This document shows, piece after piece, positions 29,907 through 40,018 of a DNA stretch of 64,000 nt (position 1 is its first letter; each line of letters begins with the position of its first letter). The stretch comes from Demequina litorisediminis (GTDB taxonomy: Bacteria; Actinomycetota; Actinomycetes; Actinomycetales; Demequinaceae). A model generated the notes under the pieces. The model was not told the origin of the DNA. It was given only the letters and a program-made list of their open reading frames with translations, and did not search any database. The translations under genes were made by a program, and so were the position numbers. The stretch covers positions 992,001 to 1,056,000 of the forward strand of contig NZ_BSUN01000001.1 of the NCBI RefSeq assembly GCF_030161615.1. Reading direction: 5' to 3'.

Positions 29907-31470
29907 TCACTCCGTCAGGGTGACGTCGCCGACGTCGACCCACGACGCCACGTAGCCATAGAGGTTGCCCCCCACGGCGGTGTCCAGCACGTCGACGGGG
30001 TGCCCGCCGTACTCCGTGGCCATGAGCACCCGGTACGTCCCCGGATCAACGTCGGGAGCGGGGCCGCAGTCGACAGCCGTGTCCCGACTCACTCCCGCGG
30101 CGTCCGTGATCCAACCCGTATTGTCGTCGGTGGCGAAGTCGACGGTCGCCCCGAACACCGTGGCGACCTCGCCCGTGACTGTGTCCAGGAATACCATCTG
30201 AGCGCTCTGGGTCCAGTACGACCCTTCCTCAGGAAACTCGGCGTCCTCATCCGCGATGCCCCACTGCTCGTCTCCCACCACGACCTCGAGCGGGAGCTCG
30301 CCAGGAAAACCGAGGGGCTCGGCGTCGGTCCGTACCACGGTCAGTACGCCACCGCTGGCCCTGAGTGCCTCGGCGGTCGCGGCGCACGGGGCAAGCAGTC
30401 TGACCCCGGTCCCTACCTCGGTGAGCGGCTCACCCACCCGGGCCGTCTCGTCGCGCACCTTCGCCGCCAGCGACGCGTGCGGGACCTGCGGGATCGCGGC
30501 GGCAGCCTCCTCTTCGGCCGCCAGCAGGCTCCTCCGGCGTCAGCGGCGTCACTGTCGCCACCTTGCCCGCCTCCTCGTAGCCGGGGAACTCGACCGGGGT
30601 CTCGGCCCACCCGAGCGCATCCTGATTCGTCACGAGCGGCTCACCTGACTCGTCCCGCACCTGAACGAAGGTGTGCAACGAGGTGGGGATGTCGGGAGCC
30701 GAGTACGGCCACTCGCCGCTCGAGTCGAGCAAGATATCGAGGGAGCCCAGGCACATAGGGTCCAGGTACGACATGTGCGAGATCGAGGTACGGTCTGTCA
30801 CGCGATCGTAGGCAGGCACCGCGCTGTAACCCATCCACTCCAACGTGCTCGTGTCGGTGAGGACCATGGGCCACCCCGAGATGTCGCTGACGAGCCGGTC
30901 TCCCGCCACCAGGTACCCGGCGGCGGAGACGTCGTACAGAGCGTCCCCGCGCCAACTGACGGTAATCACCACGGCCGTCATGGGCTCGTTCGCCCCAGGG
31001 ACACCCTCGACCACGACCGCGCCGTCCGTGCGCACGTCGGTGAATTCCACCGAGTCGCCCACGGCGACCCGCACCACGCGCGCGTCCATCTCGATACCAA
31101 GGTCGCGTACATCCTCCGAAGCGATCGCCACGCCGGGGCCCGCGAGGGGCACGTGTGGGGTGGGCTCTAGCCCCATGTCGCACATGCCGCGCAACTGATC
31201 GTCCAGCCGCATGATGGCCGCGTCACCCACCACGCCATCGGCCGCCTGAATCAGGGGCATCGGTGGCGGTGGTCTGAGGGTAAGGAACGATGCGGCGACG
31301 GCCACCACCGCGATGCTCGCCGCACCGCCGCGCAGCCAGGACCGGCGTCGCCGCCCGACCCGCGCAGACCTAGCGTCGGCCTCCAGAGCGTCCGTGTCGC
31401 TGAGGAGCGCGAGGACCTCGGCCGCACGGCTGTGTCCCGCCTGCCGCATGGCGTCCTGAGCATCTCTCAT
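29907..31470 (-). CDS. Membrane sensor/anti-sigma-like protein, module 3 (one frame break)
   Basis: About 520 residues. Head MRDAQDAMRQAGHSRAAEVL ... ARVGRRRRSWLRG, helix AASIAVVAVAASFLTL, then a large outer domain. It is clearly related to module 1: EDVRDLGIEMDARVV here against ESVRDLGIEVTADLL there, and TFVQVRDESGEPLVTNQDAL against TLVQVRDEDGQPLVTFVDAL. It ends PGTYRVLMATEYG ... WVDVGDVTLTE, again parallel to module 1. One AGCCT error near 30527. Start overlaps the sigma stop (ATGA). Probably senses an envelope signal and controls the sigma factor upstream; that is inference. Confidence 0.72.
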
Positions 31471-32214
31471 CGCGAGCCCTGCCCCACCATCACACGCTCC
31501 ACGTCATGCATGCTCACGCCGAGCGTGACGGCAAGGTGCTCGCGCCCGGCGGCCACGATGGTGTCGACGTCGTCTCGTGAGACACGCAGGAGCCGTGCGA
31601 TGCGCCGCTCATCGAGATCCAGTCGGTAGCGCAGCACCAACGTCACCCGCTCGAGCGGCGGCAGCGTCGCCACCACGCGGTCCACGGCTGAGGGCTCGGA
31701 CTCGGCCGATGCGTCAGTCACCCGAGCCGCGTCCGTCACCGACGCATCGGCGAGCGCGGGCCGTGGTGCCGGACGTTCGGGCGAGGCCGCCACGGCAGGC
31801 GAGCCGGGCAGGGGAGGTGAGGCAGGCGGCGCGAATGCCGGGTCCGCGGCGGCGACCACGTGCTCACCAGGTGGGGCGTAGGGGTTCACACCGCTCGCAA
31901 GGGCGGTGCCGGCAGATGCCTCGGCGACGTCCGGAGCGTGCGCCGTGTCGCCTTCTGCCGGGGCATGCGCGGCATCCGGGGCAGGCTGGTGCCGTATCGG
32001 CCGCGCTCAGTTCAGCGCAGGCCAGCCGCACCATCGCATGGCGCACCCGGGCCTGGAGACCCCTGCGAAGCCACCAGCCGCGCGCCACGGCACGGGCCAC
32101 GGATGCACGGACCAGAGTCTCGGCACCGGCCACAGAGCCTGTGAGGGAGAACGCCAGGCTGGCAATCTCCTCGTCGCGGTACAACTCCGTGACCGCTTCG
32201 TCCACTGCTGACAT
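31467..32214 (-). CDS. Divergent sigma-like factor with long Pro/Ala linker, module 3 (one frame break)
   Basis: About 248 residues, longer than the other three. Region 2 is weak but present: MSAVDEAVTELYRDEEIASL, AFSLTGSVAGAETLVRASVA, RHAMVRLACAEL. A linker of about 90 residues rich in Ala, Pro and Asp follows (from AADTAPAAPDAAHAPAEGDT to ESEPSAVD). Region 4: VVATLPPLERVTLVLRYRLD, LDERRIARLLRVSRDDVDTI. The AGCCT error near 31981 splits the linker. Region 2 lacks the conserved LVQDAF-type core binding helix, so core binding may be altered. Start ATG 32214 preceded by GGGGGGA. Confidence 0.7.
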
Positions 32215-32298
32215 GTGTCCCCCCTGGGCAGTCACCCTAGGGGAGAGCGTGACGGTCCGGCTAGCACCCCAGTGCGGCGCGTTGCGGACCGCGCACGC

Positions 32299-34970
32299 CT
32301 ACTTCTTCTTGGGCGCAGCCTTCTTCGCGGGCGCCTTCTTGGCGGCAGGCTTGCGGGCCGCCGTGCGCTTCTTCGCGGGGCCCTTCGCACGCTTGTCGGC
32401 AATCAACTCGAACGCGCGCGCCTCATCCACGCCGTCCACGTCCTCGCCGCGAGGGATGGTCGCGTTCGTCTCGCCGTCCGTCACGTAGGGCCCAAACCGG
32501 CCGTCCTTGATGACCACGGGCTTGCCCGAGACGGGGTCGTTGCCGAACGCCTTCATGGGCGGTGCCGCGGTCCTGCCCCGGCCACGCTTGGGCTGCGCGT
32601 AGATGGCCAGCGCCTCCTCGAGCGTGATGTCGAGCAGCCTGCTGCTCCGACTCGATGGTGCGCGAGTCGGTGCCCTTCTTCAGGTACGGGCCGTAGCGGC
32701 CGTTCTGCGCGGTGATCTCCTCGCCGTCCTCGGCGACGCCCACCACGCGCGGCAGGCTCATGAGCCTTGAGCGCGTCCTCCAGGGACACAGTCTCGAGGT
32801 GCATGTCCTTGAACAGCGATGCCGTCTTGGGCTTGCCCTTGGCGTCCTCGGGGAGCACCTCGGTGACGTAGGGGCCGTAGCGGCCACCCTTGGCGACCAC
32901 CTCGAAGCCGGACTCGGGATGCGTGCCGAGCGAGCGCTCGTCGCCCCCTGGTTCGCGAACAGTTCCTCGGCCTTGGCGACCGTCAGTTCGTCGGGAGCCA
33001 ACTCCTCGGGGATGGAGGCGCGCTGCTGCTCGCCGTCCCTTTCCCGCTCGATGTATGCGCCATAGCGGCCGTTGCGCGCCGCGATGCCGTCACCGATCTC
33101 GAAGGTGTTGACGGCCTTCGCGTCAATCTCCCCCATGTTGTCGAGCAGGCTCACGCAGACCGTCCTGGGCCGCGCCGTCGCCACCGAAGTAGAACTCACG
33201 CAGCCAGTCCTTCATCGACCGCTCCCCCGCGGCGATCCGGTCAAGCCCGGCCTCCATGTCCGCGGTGAAGCCGTAGTCGACGAGCGACGGGAAGTGCTCC
33301 TCCAGCAGGCCCACGATCGAGAAGGCGAGCCACGTGGGCACCAGCGCGCGCTTGTCGATGCGCACGTAGCCACGGTTGATAATGACGTCCACGGTCGAGG
33401 CGTAGGTCGAGGGGCGCCCCGGCCTTGCGGTCCTCGAGGCTCCTTGATCATGGCGCCCTGGGTGTAGCGCGGCGGCGGGTTCGTGGCGTGCGTGAGCGCC
33501 TCGAGGTCCGATGCGTCGAGCGGGTCACCGCTGGCCACCTGCGGCAGGCGCGAGTCGCCGTCGGAGGGCTGCTTGCCGTCCTCGTCCTCGTAGCGGGCAA
33601 CCTCGGTCGACTCGATGTACAGGGCACGGAAGCCGGGCGACGTCAGAATCGTGCCGGACTTCGTGAACTCGACGGCGTGACCGCCTGCGCTGGTGGCGCC
33701 CACGGTAATGGTCGAGGTGGTGCCCACGGCATCGGCCATCTGGGAGGCGAGCGTGCGCTTCCAGATCATCTCGTACATGCGGAACTCGTCGCCGCGCAGG
33801 CGGGTCCGGAGCGAGTCGGGGGTGCGGAACTTGTCGCCCGCGGGACGGATCGCCTCGTGCGCCTCCTGGGCGTTCGAGTCCTGCGACGCGTACACCCGAG
33901 CGGCGGGCGGCACCGCGTCAGGACCGAACAGGTCGATGGCCTGGCTGCGCGCCGCCTTGATCGCCTCACCCGAGAGCACGGGCGAGTCGGAACGCATATA
34001 GGTGATGTAACCCTGCTGGTACAGCGCCTGCGCCACACCCATGGCCTGACGAGCACCGAGGCCCAGCCTTGCGCGACGCCTCCTGGATCAGCGACGACGT
34101 AATGAACGGTGCGGCGGGACGCTTCTTGTAGGGCTTGGAGGCGACGTCCACCACGGAGAACGCGGCGTTCGCTAGCCCTGCGGCGATGGCTCCAGCCTCG
34201 CCTGCGGTGACGTGGTGAGCCTTGTCCGAGGTGAGCACACCGCGGTCGTCGAAGTCCTTGCCCGAGGCGACGCGTTTGCCGTCGACCTTGGACAGGCGCC
34301 CCACAAAGGCGACCCCGGCATCGGCCCCTCGGGTGGCCGTGAAACGGGCGGTCAGGTCCCAATACTCGGCGGACTGGAACGCCATGCGTTCCCGCTCCCG
34401 GTCCACGACGAGCCGCAGCGCCACCGACTGGACGCGGCCCGCGGAGGAACCCTGGCCCACCTTGCGACGCATCACGTCGGACATGTCCCAGCCGTACAGG
34501 CGGTCGAGGATGCGGCGCGTCTCCTGCGCCTCCACCATCTCCATGTCGATCTCGCGGGGCGCGGCCAGCGCGCGATCGATGCCCTCACGGGTGATCTCGT
34601 GGAAGGCGAGACGCTTCACGGGAACCTTGGGCTTGAGCACCTCGAGCAGGTGCCAGGCGATGGCCTCTCCCTCGCGGTCCTCATCAGTCGCGAGGTAGAG
34701 CCTCGTCGGCGTCCTTCAGCCTTCTTCTTGATGTCCGCGACGATCTTCTTGGAGCGCACCGACACCTGGTAGTACGGCTCGAATCCGTTGTCGACGTCCA
34801 CGCCGTACTTACCGAACGGACCCTTCTTGACCTCCGCAGGCATCTCCTTCGGCTCGGGGATGTCGCGGATGTGACCCACAGACGACACGACCTCATAGTC
34901 GGAGCCGAGGTAGCCACCGATCGTGCCGGCCTTGGTGGGCGACTCGACGATGACGAGCCTTGTGGGCCAT
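32299..34970 (-). CDS. topA: DNA topoisomerase I (many frame breaks)
   Basis: Relaxes negative supercoils. About 890 residues after correction. Toprim domain from MAHKLVIVESPTKAGTIGGY, LATDEDREGEAIAWHLLEVL, RLAFHEITREGIDRALAAPR and SSAGRVQSVALRLVVDRERE; catalytic Tyr in QQGYITYMRSDSPVLSG (Ser where Thr is usual), SNAQEAHEAIRP, and ALYIESTEV. No zinc fingers; instead four C-terminal GRYGPY-type repeats (GRYGAYIERE, GRYGPYVTEV, GRYGPYLKKG, GRFGPYVTDG) and a Lys/Ala tail, as in mycobacterial and streptomycete enzymes. Most breaks (34964, 34722, 34700, 34072, 33433, 32950, 32763, 32638 and others) are AGCT errors. AGGA precedes the ATG. Confidence 0.95.
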
Positions 34971-35133
34971 GGATTCCTGCCTTCGGTGGGTGCGGCGTCC
35001 TGACATGCCACCGAGATCCGGGGCGCTGGACGCTCACAGAATACATATGGGTGAACGGCTGTCTATCGGGACCTGCTCCCGCGGGGTCTGTCTCGTTCAC
35101 CTTGCCGCCACCGGAGCGTGACACGATGGGGTC

Positions 35134-35971
35134 GTGAGTTACGAGAGTGTCGAGACCGTCATGCGTCGGGTGGCCGATGAGTTGATCCGCCCCCGCTTCC
35201 GCGCCCTCTCCGAGGGCGATATCGACACGAAGTCCGGTCCGCACGACCTGGTGACAATCGCCGACGTCGAGTCCGAGAAGGCCCTCACCCCCTGCTGCGC
35301 GAGATTGATGACATCGCCGTGGTGGGCGAGGAGGCAACCGAGCACGACCCCTCGCTGACCGACCTGCTCGCCACCGAGCCGGCCGCGTGGACCGTCGACC
35401 CAGTGGACGGCACGTGGAACTTCGCTCACGGCAAGGTCGACTACGCGGTGATGGTGGCGCGCGTGGTGGGCGGCGAGGCCGCCGACGGCTGGATTCTTCA
35501 CCCCGAGACCGGTGACCTGTTCGGCGCACAGCGCGGTCAGGGTGCCTGGGTGGTGCGGGGGCCGATGCCGCCCGTGAGCCGCTCGCGCCTCTCACCGGGG
35601 CCGCACGGCCGCTGGCACAGCCTACGTGGCGTCGCGATCGCACGCTTCTTGCCGGATGGCCTTGCCGAGGAGTGGCCGGCCTTGGTGACGACGTAGCCGA
35701 GGTGCTCCCGCCGCGCATGTGCGCCGGCTGGGATTACTGGGACCTCGCGACGGGCGTCACCGACTTCCTGCTGTGGTCCCGCGCGAAGCCCTGGGACCAC
35801 GCCCCGGGCGTGGCTGTGGCGCGTGAGCTCGGCTACGCGGCGCGTTACCTCGACGGCAGTGACTACCGCCCCGACCTTCCCGGTGCACCCTTCCTCGTGG
35901 CGCGCGAAGGCGAATGGCAGGCCGTCGCGGACAGCATCGCCGCGCACACCGAGGCCTCCGGCGGGGCCTGA
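35134..35971 (+). CDS. Inositol-monophosphatase-family phosphatase (several frame breaks)
   Basis: Mg-dependent phosphomonoesterase of the FIG superfamily, about 278 residues. Metal-site motifs are all present: VVGEEATEHD (Glu), WTVDPVDGTWNFAHG (DPxDGT) and CAGWDYWDLATGV (WDxxxG). DLVTIADVESEK is the usual N-terminal motif, typical of histidinol-phosphatase or inositol-phosphatase types. GTG start. Breaks: lost C near 35294, lost G near 35560, AGCCT near 35618, and GAGTGG near 35671 where GAGCTGG would restore the frame. Divergent from topA. Confidence 0.83.
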
Positions 35972-36019
35972 GGATCCTGGGGCGAGGAGCCAGCCGCGAG
36001 CGGTGGCGCCGCCGCTCAC

Positions 36020-36841
36020 CTATCTGACGGCGAAGCGCCCCAGGTCGGCTGGCTCCAGGACGGCGCCGATGCCGCGTCCCGCTAGCCTCGCCGCGTAGTC
36101 GGGGTTGGCGAGCGTCGCCTCCGCCTCCTGCAGCACCACGCGTGACACACCGCGGGCATCGAGGTGGTCGGCCAGGTCGAGGATCTCGTCGCGCGAATGA
36201 ACGGTGGGGTCCACCGTGACCGTCACCTCGAACGGCACCCGGGCAGCCTGCACGTGCCGCAGCGATTGGAAGGCGGCCTCGCCCGCCATCGCGAGCCCGG
36301 TGATCCGCCCGTAGGACCCCGGCGACGCCTTGATATCAAGTGACACCCAGTTCACCAGCGGAAGCACCCGTTCGAGCCGCGCGGGGTACGCGCCGCCCGT
36401 GTGGAGCCCCACGGCGATTCCGAGCTCACGCATCAGCGCCATCGCGCGGCCGAGTGCTGGCTGGCGCGTCGGCTCCCCGCCCGTGAACACGACGCCGTCG
36501 AGCTCGCCGCGGCGCGCCGACACGCTCGCGACCACGTCCTCCCAGCGCCAGGCCGCCGCGGGGTCGTCGGACTGCATGGAAGGGTCGAAGCAGTAGGCGC
36601 AGCGCCACGGGCAGCCCTGGACGTAGACGACCGCGACGGTCCGGCCCGGCCAGTGACTCGTGGAGTTGGCCATGAAGCGGCCGATGCTCAGCGGCGTGGA
36701 GCCATGCCAGTCGGCGCGCATCAGCGTGGGTCCGCGGTCGCGTGCGCCAGGGTGCAGCGTGGGCCCTGGGAGCGCCGTAGCGTGCGGAACTGCCAAGTGT
36801 GCGGATAGTGCGGATAGTGCGGGCGCGGCGGGGTCCGGCAT
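36020..36841 (-). CDS. nrdG: Radical SAM anaerobic NTP-reductase activase (NrdG-like)
   Basis: 273 residues, intact. The cluster motif is CPWRCAYC (CxxxCxxC) after VAVVYVQG; GGEPTRQPAL follows as the SAM-binding GGE motif; WVSLDIKASPGSYGRITG is the conserved third strand. About forty extra residues stand at the N-terminus before RADWHGSTPLSIGRF; the true start may be internal (ATG near 36721). NrdG makes the glycyl radical on the class III ribonucleotide reductase NrdD, which is not in this window. The gene converges on the phosphatase gene. Confidence 0.85.
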   Translation of the reverse strand: MPDPAAPALSALSAHLAVPHATALPGPTLHPGARDRGPTLMRADWHGSTPLSIGRFMANSTSHWPGRTVAVVYVQGCPWRCAYCFDPSMQSDDPAAAWRWEDVVASVSARRGELDGVVFTGGEPTRQPALGRAMALMRELGIAVGLHTGGAYPARLERVLPLVNWVSLDIKASPGSYGRITGLAMAGEAAFQSLRHVQAARVPFEVTVTVDPTVHSRDEILDLADHLDARGVSRVVLQEAEATLANPDYAARLAGRGIGAVLEPADLGRFAVR

Positions 36842-36978
36842 CGCATCCTCCTGACGGGATGAGCCGCGCGGGCGCGAGGCTTCTTCCAGTGTCAGGCGCG
36901 CGGAACCGTCGCCGCGGCGACGTTGGTCCCACCGATACCGTGAAAATCCTCACGTCGCTGGAGGTGGGCGCGCGTCGC
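36842..36978. other. Upstream region of the nrdG-like gene
   Basis: This part of the gap holds no gene and no clear promoter. It runs into repeat C copy 2. A GTGAAAATCCTCAC palindrome lies at 36940-36953 and may be a regulator site for nrdG. Confidence 0.3.
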
Positions 36979-37075
36979 CCGCACCGCAAGTTTGCGGGCC
37001 ACCGGTCCCACGCGGCAGCGTCGCCGCACAGTTTCACCCTCAAGGGCGGCTGCCACGCCGGCAATTGTGGTGCGG
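36979..37075. repeat. Intergenic inverted repeat family C, copy 2
   Basis: CCGCACCGCAAGTTTG at the left end pairs imperfectly with CAATTGTGGTGCGG (37062-37075). The length, 97 bp, and both termini match the copy at 27853. Confidence 0.65.
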
Positions 37076-37089
37076 AGGACGCCGCAGGC

Positions 37090-38588
37090 TCAGCGAATCA
37101 GGAACCCGTCCCTGACGAGCTCCCGGATCGCGGGCGCGAGTCCCGCGAGCATCGTCTCGGTGGGCACGTCGAGCAATACGGCGAGGGCACGGGCAATCTG
37201 CCCGGCGGTGAGTTCGCCGTCGCAGGCTCCCACGAGGCCTGCGAGCGCCGTGTCCGCCTTGATGGAGCGGCCGAGCGCGCCTCCCTGGCGCAACAGGAGG
37301 TGTTCGGGGTCGGCGAGCAGTGGCCGGCCATACGTCTCCTTGGTGACGTCCGGAGCCACCACCAGCGCCGTGTCAAGAAGTGCGGCGTCGTCCGTCACCG
37401 CGAGCCAGTCATGTGCGGCGAGGCTCGCGGCCAGGTGCGGGCCGAGCGGCGTCGGGAGCCTGCCCCTCGTGCTCCTCCAGCCTCTTCAGCGTGGGCGACC
37501 CGTGCATCGGCCGCCTGAGCAGGACCGCACCGAAGCCGATGGCCTCGATCCCTGCCGCGTCAAACGCCCGCAGGTACTGCTCGTAGGCGGCCCGGAAGCG
37601 GGCGGCGTCGCGCTCGGGGGTGATGCCGGCGTCACGCAACCAGGTCTCGGCGTACTCGGCTGCATCGAGGGCGTCGCGCTGAATGACCCAGGCGTCCAGC
37701 GGCACGGGGCTTTCCGAGAGCCACTGCTCGAGCCGCTCGGTCCAGGCGCCGCGAATCTCCCAGTTGCCCAGGAACTGCGCCACGCCACCGGGGTTGAGGT
37801 GAGCTCCCACCTCCCGCACCAGCGTCCCCACGACCTCGTCACCCTCGAGGCCACCGTCGCGGTACTCGAAGCGCGGGGCCCCGGGCGGGGTGATGACGAA
37901 GGGAGGGTTGGAGACGATGAGGTCGAAGGCCTCGCCCTCGACCGGCTCGAGAAGGCTTCCTTCTCGCAGGTCCCAGCGGGCGTCCGGGACGCTCAGCGCG
38001 TGGGTCAGTCTCGCGTAGGCGAGCGCACGCTGCGAAATGTCGGTCGCGACCACCTCGCCCGCGTGCAGCGAAGCGTGAAGCGCCTGAATCCCGCAGCCCG
38101 TCCCGAGGTCGAGCACGCGCCCCACCGGGGTGCGCAGGGTGATGGAGGCGAGCATCGTGGACGCACCGCCGACGCCGAGCACGTGGTCCTCGGCGACGGC
38201 GCGGCCCGTGAGCGCCTCGCGCGGGTCGGAGGCGACCCACCAGTCGGCCTGGGCGTCGCCGTTCGCCGCCGCGTGAGGGCTCAGGCTCGACGACGGACCG
38301 CGCGGAGTCGCCATCGATGTTCAGGAGGCCGATGCCCGCGGCGGCGTCCGCACCCAGGTGCGGCAGTGCGGCACTCACCTCGTCCCGGGTCAGGGTGTCG
38401 CCGAGGAGGAAGATCCGGCTGAGCAGCGCGGCGCGGTCGCCGCCAGCGTCACGCGCGGCCATGCGCGCGGGCGTGACCTGCTCGCGGTGTAGCGCGCGAG
38501 CCGCGCGGTCGCCCAGGAGGTCGTCGACAGCATCGACCGTCCAGCCTTCGAGGTCGGCCCGCAGGGAAGACGCCTGCGAATCGGTCAC
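37090..38588 (-). CDS. SAM-dependent methyltransferase, small-molecule or RNA/release-factor type (two frame breaks)
   Basis: About 498 residues in one gene. Three parts: N-terminal 130 residues (ASSLRADLEGWTVDAVDDLL ... LPHLGADAAAGIGLL), a class I Rossmann methyltransferase with motif I VLDLGTGCGIQALHASLHAG and motif IV FDLIVSNPPFVITPPG, and a C-terminal winged-helix-like part (TDDAALLDTALVVAPDVTKE ... IRELVRDGFLIR). NPPF is typical of N-methylation of Gln, Asn or adenine/guanine in macromolecules. Breaks near 38287 and 37459 are AGCT errors. GTG start. The same three-part protein occurs next to topA/hppA in other actinobacteria by my recollection; target unknown. Confidence 0.82.
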
Positions 38589-38617
38589 TGCGGGACGGTG
38601 ATACTCATGCGGTCAGG

Positions 38618-40018
38618 CTAGACGCTTGGGCCGAGGGCTGACCCCGTCAGGAGAGCCCGGTAGAAGGCCACGCCGCGGCCAAGCGAGTCGATGGACACCT
38701 TCTCGTTGGGCCCGTGGATGGCCTCGCGCTGCGCCTTAACCATGAGCAGCGGCGAGAACCGGTACACGGCGGGGGCGATGCGCGCGACGTGGCGGGCGTC
38801 CGAGGCGGCCATCATCACGTACGGCACTGCCACGGCCTCGGGGTAGGAGACCCCCACGGCAGCGACCAGGGCGTCCCAGCGCTCGTCTCCCGCGGTGGGA
38901 GACACCGGGGACGGTTCCGTTGCCTCGATCACGTCGACCCGCACCCGCTCATCGCCGATGACGGAGACGAGATGCGTCACCGTTTCCTCCACCGAGGACC
39001 CGACGGCGATGCGGCAGTTCAGCGTCGCCTTGGCCCGCGTGGCGAGGACGTTCTGTGCGGGCGATCCCTCCAGCATCGTGATGGCTGCGGTGGTGCGCAC
39101 CATCGCCGCGAGTTCGGGCCCCAGCCGCGGCATGACCGACGCCAGGGGTCCCCGCAGCGAGCGGGCCCGCCGCAGCAGCGGCTTCATGAGTCCCCGCAGG
39201 TGCGGAGCGAGTCCCTCGAACATCTCCACCGAAAGGTCGTGCAGCGACGAGGGGAAGGGCGAGGACTCGACGGCTACCAGCGCGCCCCCGAGGATTCCCG
39301 GCGCCGACTCACGCGGCGGGGTCGAGGCGTGTCCGCCCAGCGACTCCACGACCAACTCCAGTGTGACGATGCCCTTCTCCGAGGCGCCGATCACCGCCGC
39401 CGGGCCCTTGAGGCCGGGAAACGCATCGAGGGCGACGGCGCCGCCCTCGTCGAGCACCAGCCACGGCTCGATGCCGCGCTCCTCGAGCACGTTGACCGCC
39501 GCCACTGCGGATGCCCCGTGCTGCTCCTCGTCGGCACCAAAGAGCAGATAAAGGTCGCGCGCTGGCGTCCATCCCTCGCCGAGCAGACCCTCGAGGGCGT
39601 CGAGCAACACCACGAGCGCACCCTTGTCGTCGAGCGTGCCGCGGCCGTGAACGAAGCCGTCCGCGATGGCGCCGTCGAAGGGCGGGAACTCCCAGCCTTC
39701 GGCCTCCCAGTCGTCCGGAACCGGGACCACGTCTTGGTGGGCCATGAGGATCACGGGCCGCTCGGCGGTGGCGCCCTCGACGCGCAGCAGGAGCCCCGCC
39801 CTGCCGACGGTCTCGACGGTGGCGGTGGCGAAGACCTGCGGGTAGCACTCCTCGAGCGCGGCGCGGTGGCTCGCGAAGATCGCGGCCACCTCCGGGGTCA
39901 GCGGCGCGTCACCCGGCGGCACGACGGTGGGGATCCGCACCAAGGTCTGAAGATGCTGGGCGGCGGCGAGCCCGAACGGGTGCGCATCGGCGGCGGACGA
40001 TGCTCGCTTGCGCCTCAT
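38618..40018 (-). CDS. M20 family metallopeptidase, carboxypeptidase-S-like
   Basis: 466 residues, intact, cytoplasmic. Metal ligands in order: MAHQDVVPVPDDW (His, with catalytic Asp), GRGTLDDKGALVVLL (bridging Asp), LLFGADEEQHGASA (catalytic Glu and Glu ligand), and a C-terminal His in KAQREAIHGPNEKVS. The dimerisation domain lies between residues 200 and 330 (GGHASTPPRES). The overall length and GRGTLDDKG match CPS1/PM20D1-type N-acyl amino acid or dipeptide hydrolases. ATG overlaps the MFS stop (ATGA). Confidence 0.9.
   Translation of the reverse strand: MRRKRASSAADAHPFGLAAAQHLQTLVRIPTVVPPGDAPLTPEVAAIFASHRAALEECYPQVFATATVETVGRAGLLLRVEGATAERPVILMAHQDVVPVPDDWEAEGWEFPPFDGAIADGFVHGRGTLDDKGALVVLLDALEGLLGEGWTPARDLYLLFGADEEQHGASAVAAVNVLEERGIEPWLVLDEGGAVALDAFPGLKGPAAVIGASEKGIVTLELVVESLGGHASTPPRESAPGILGGALVAVESSPFPSSLHDLSVEMFEGLAPHLRGLMKPLLRRARSLRGPLASVMPRLGPELAAMVRTTAAITMLEGSPAQNVLATRAKATLNCRIAVGSSVEETVTHLVSVIGDERVRVDVIEATEPSPVSPTAGDERWDALVAAVGVSYPEAVAVPYVMMAASDARHVARIAPAVYRFSPLLMVKAQREAIHGPNEKVSIDSLGRGVAFYRALLTGSALGPSV

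Noticed and set aside
25730-32214. A toxin-antitoxin or phage-defence island
   Set aside because: No nuclease, ATPase or toxin-like domain is present; the genes are clearly sigma factors and membrane sensors.
32299-34970. topA split into several small genes
   Set aside because: The pieces join in order into one topoisomerase with all domains; a split is not compatible with function of this essential enzyme.
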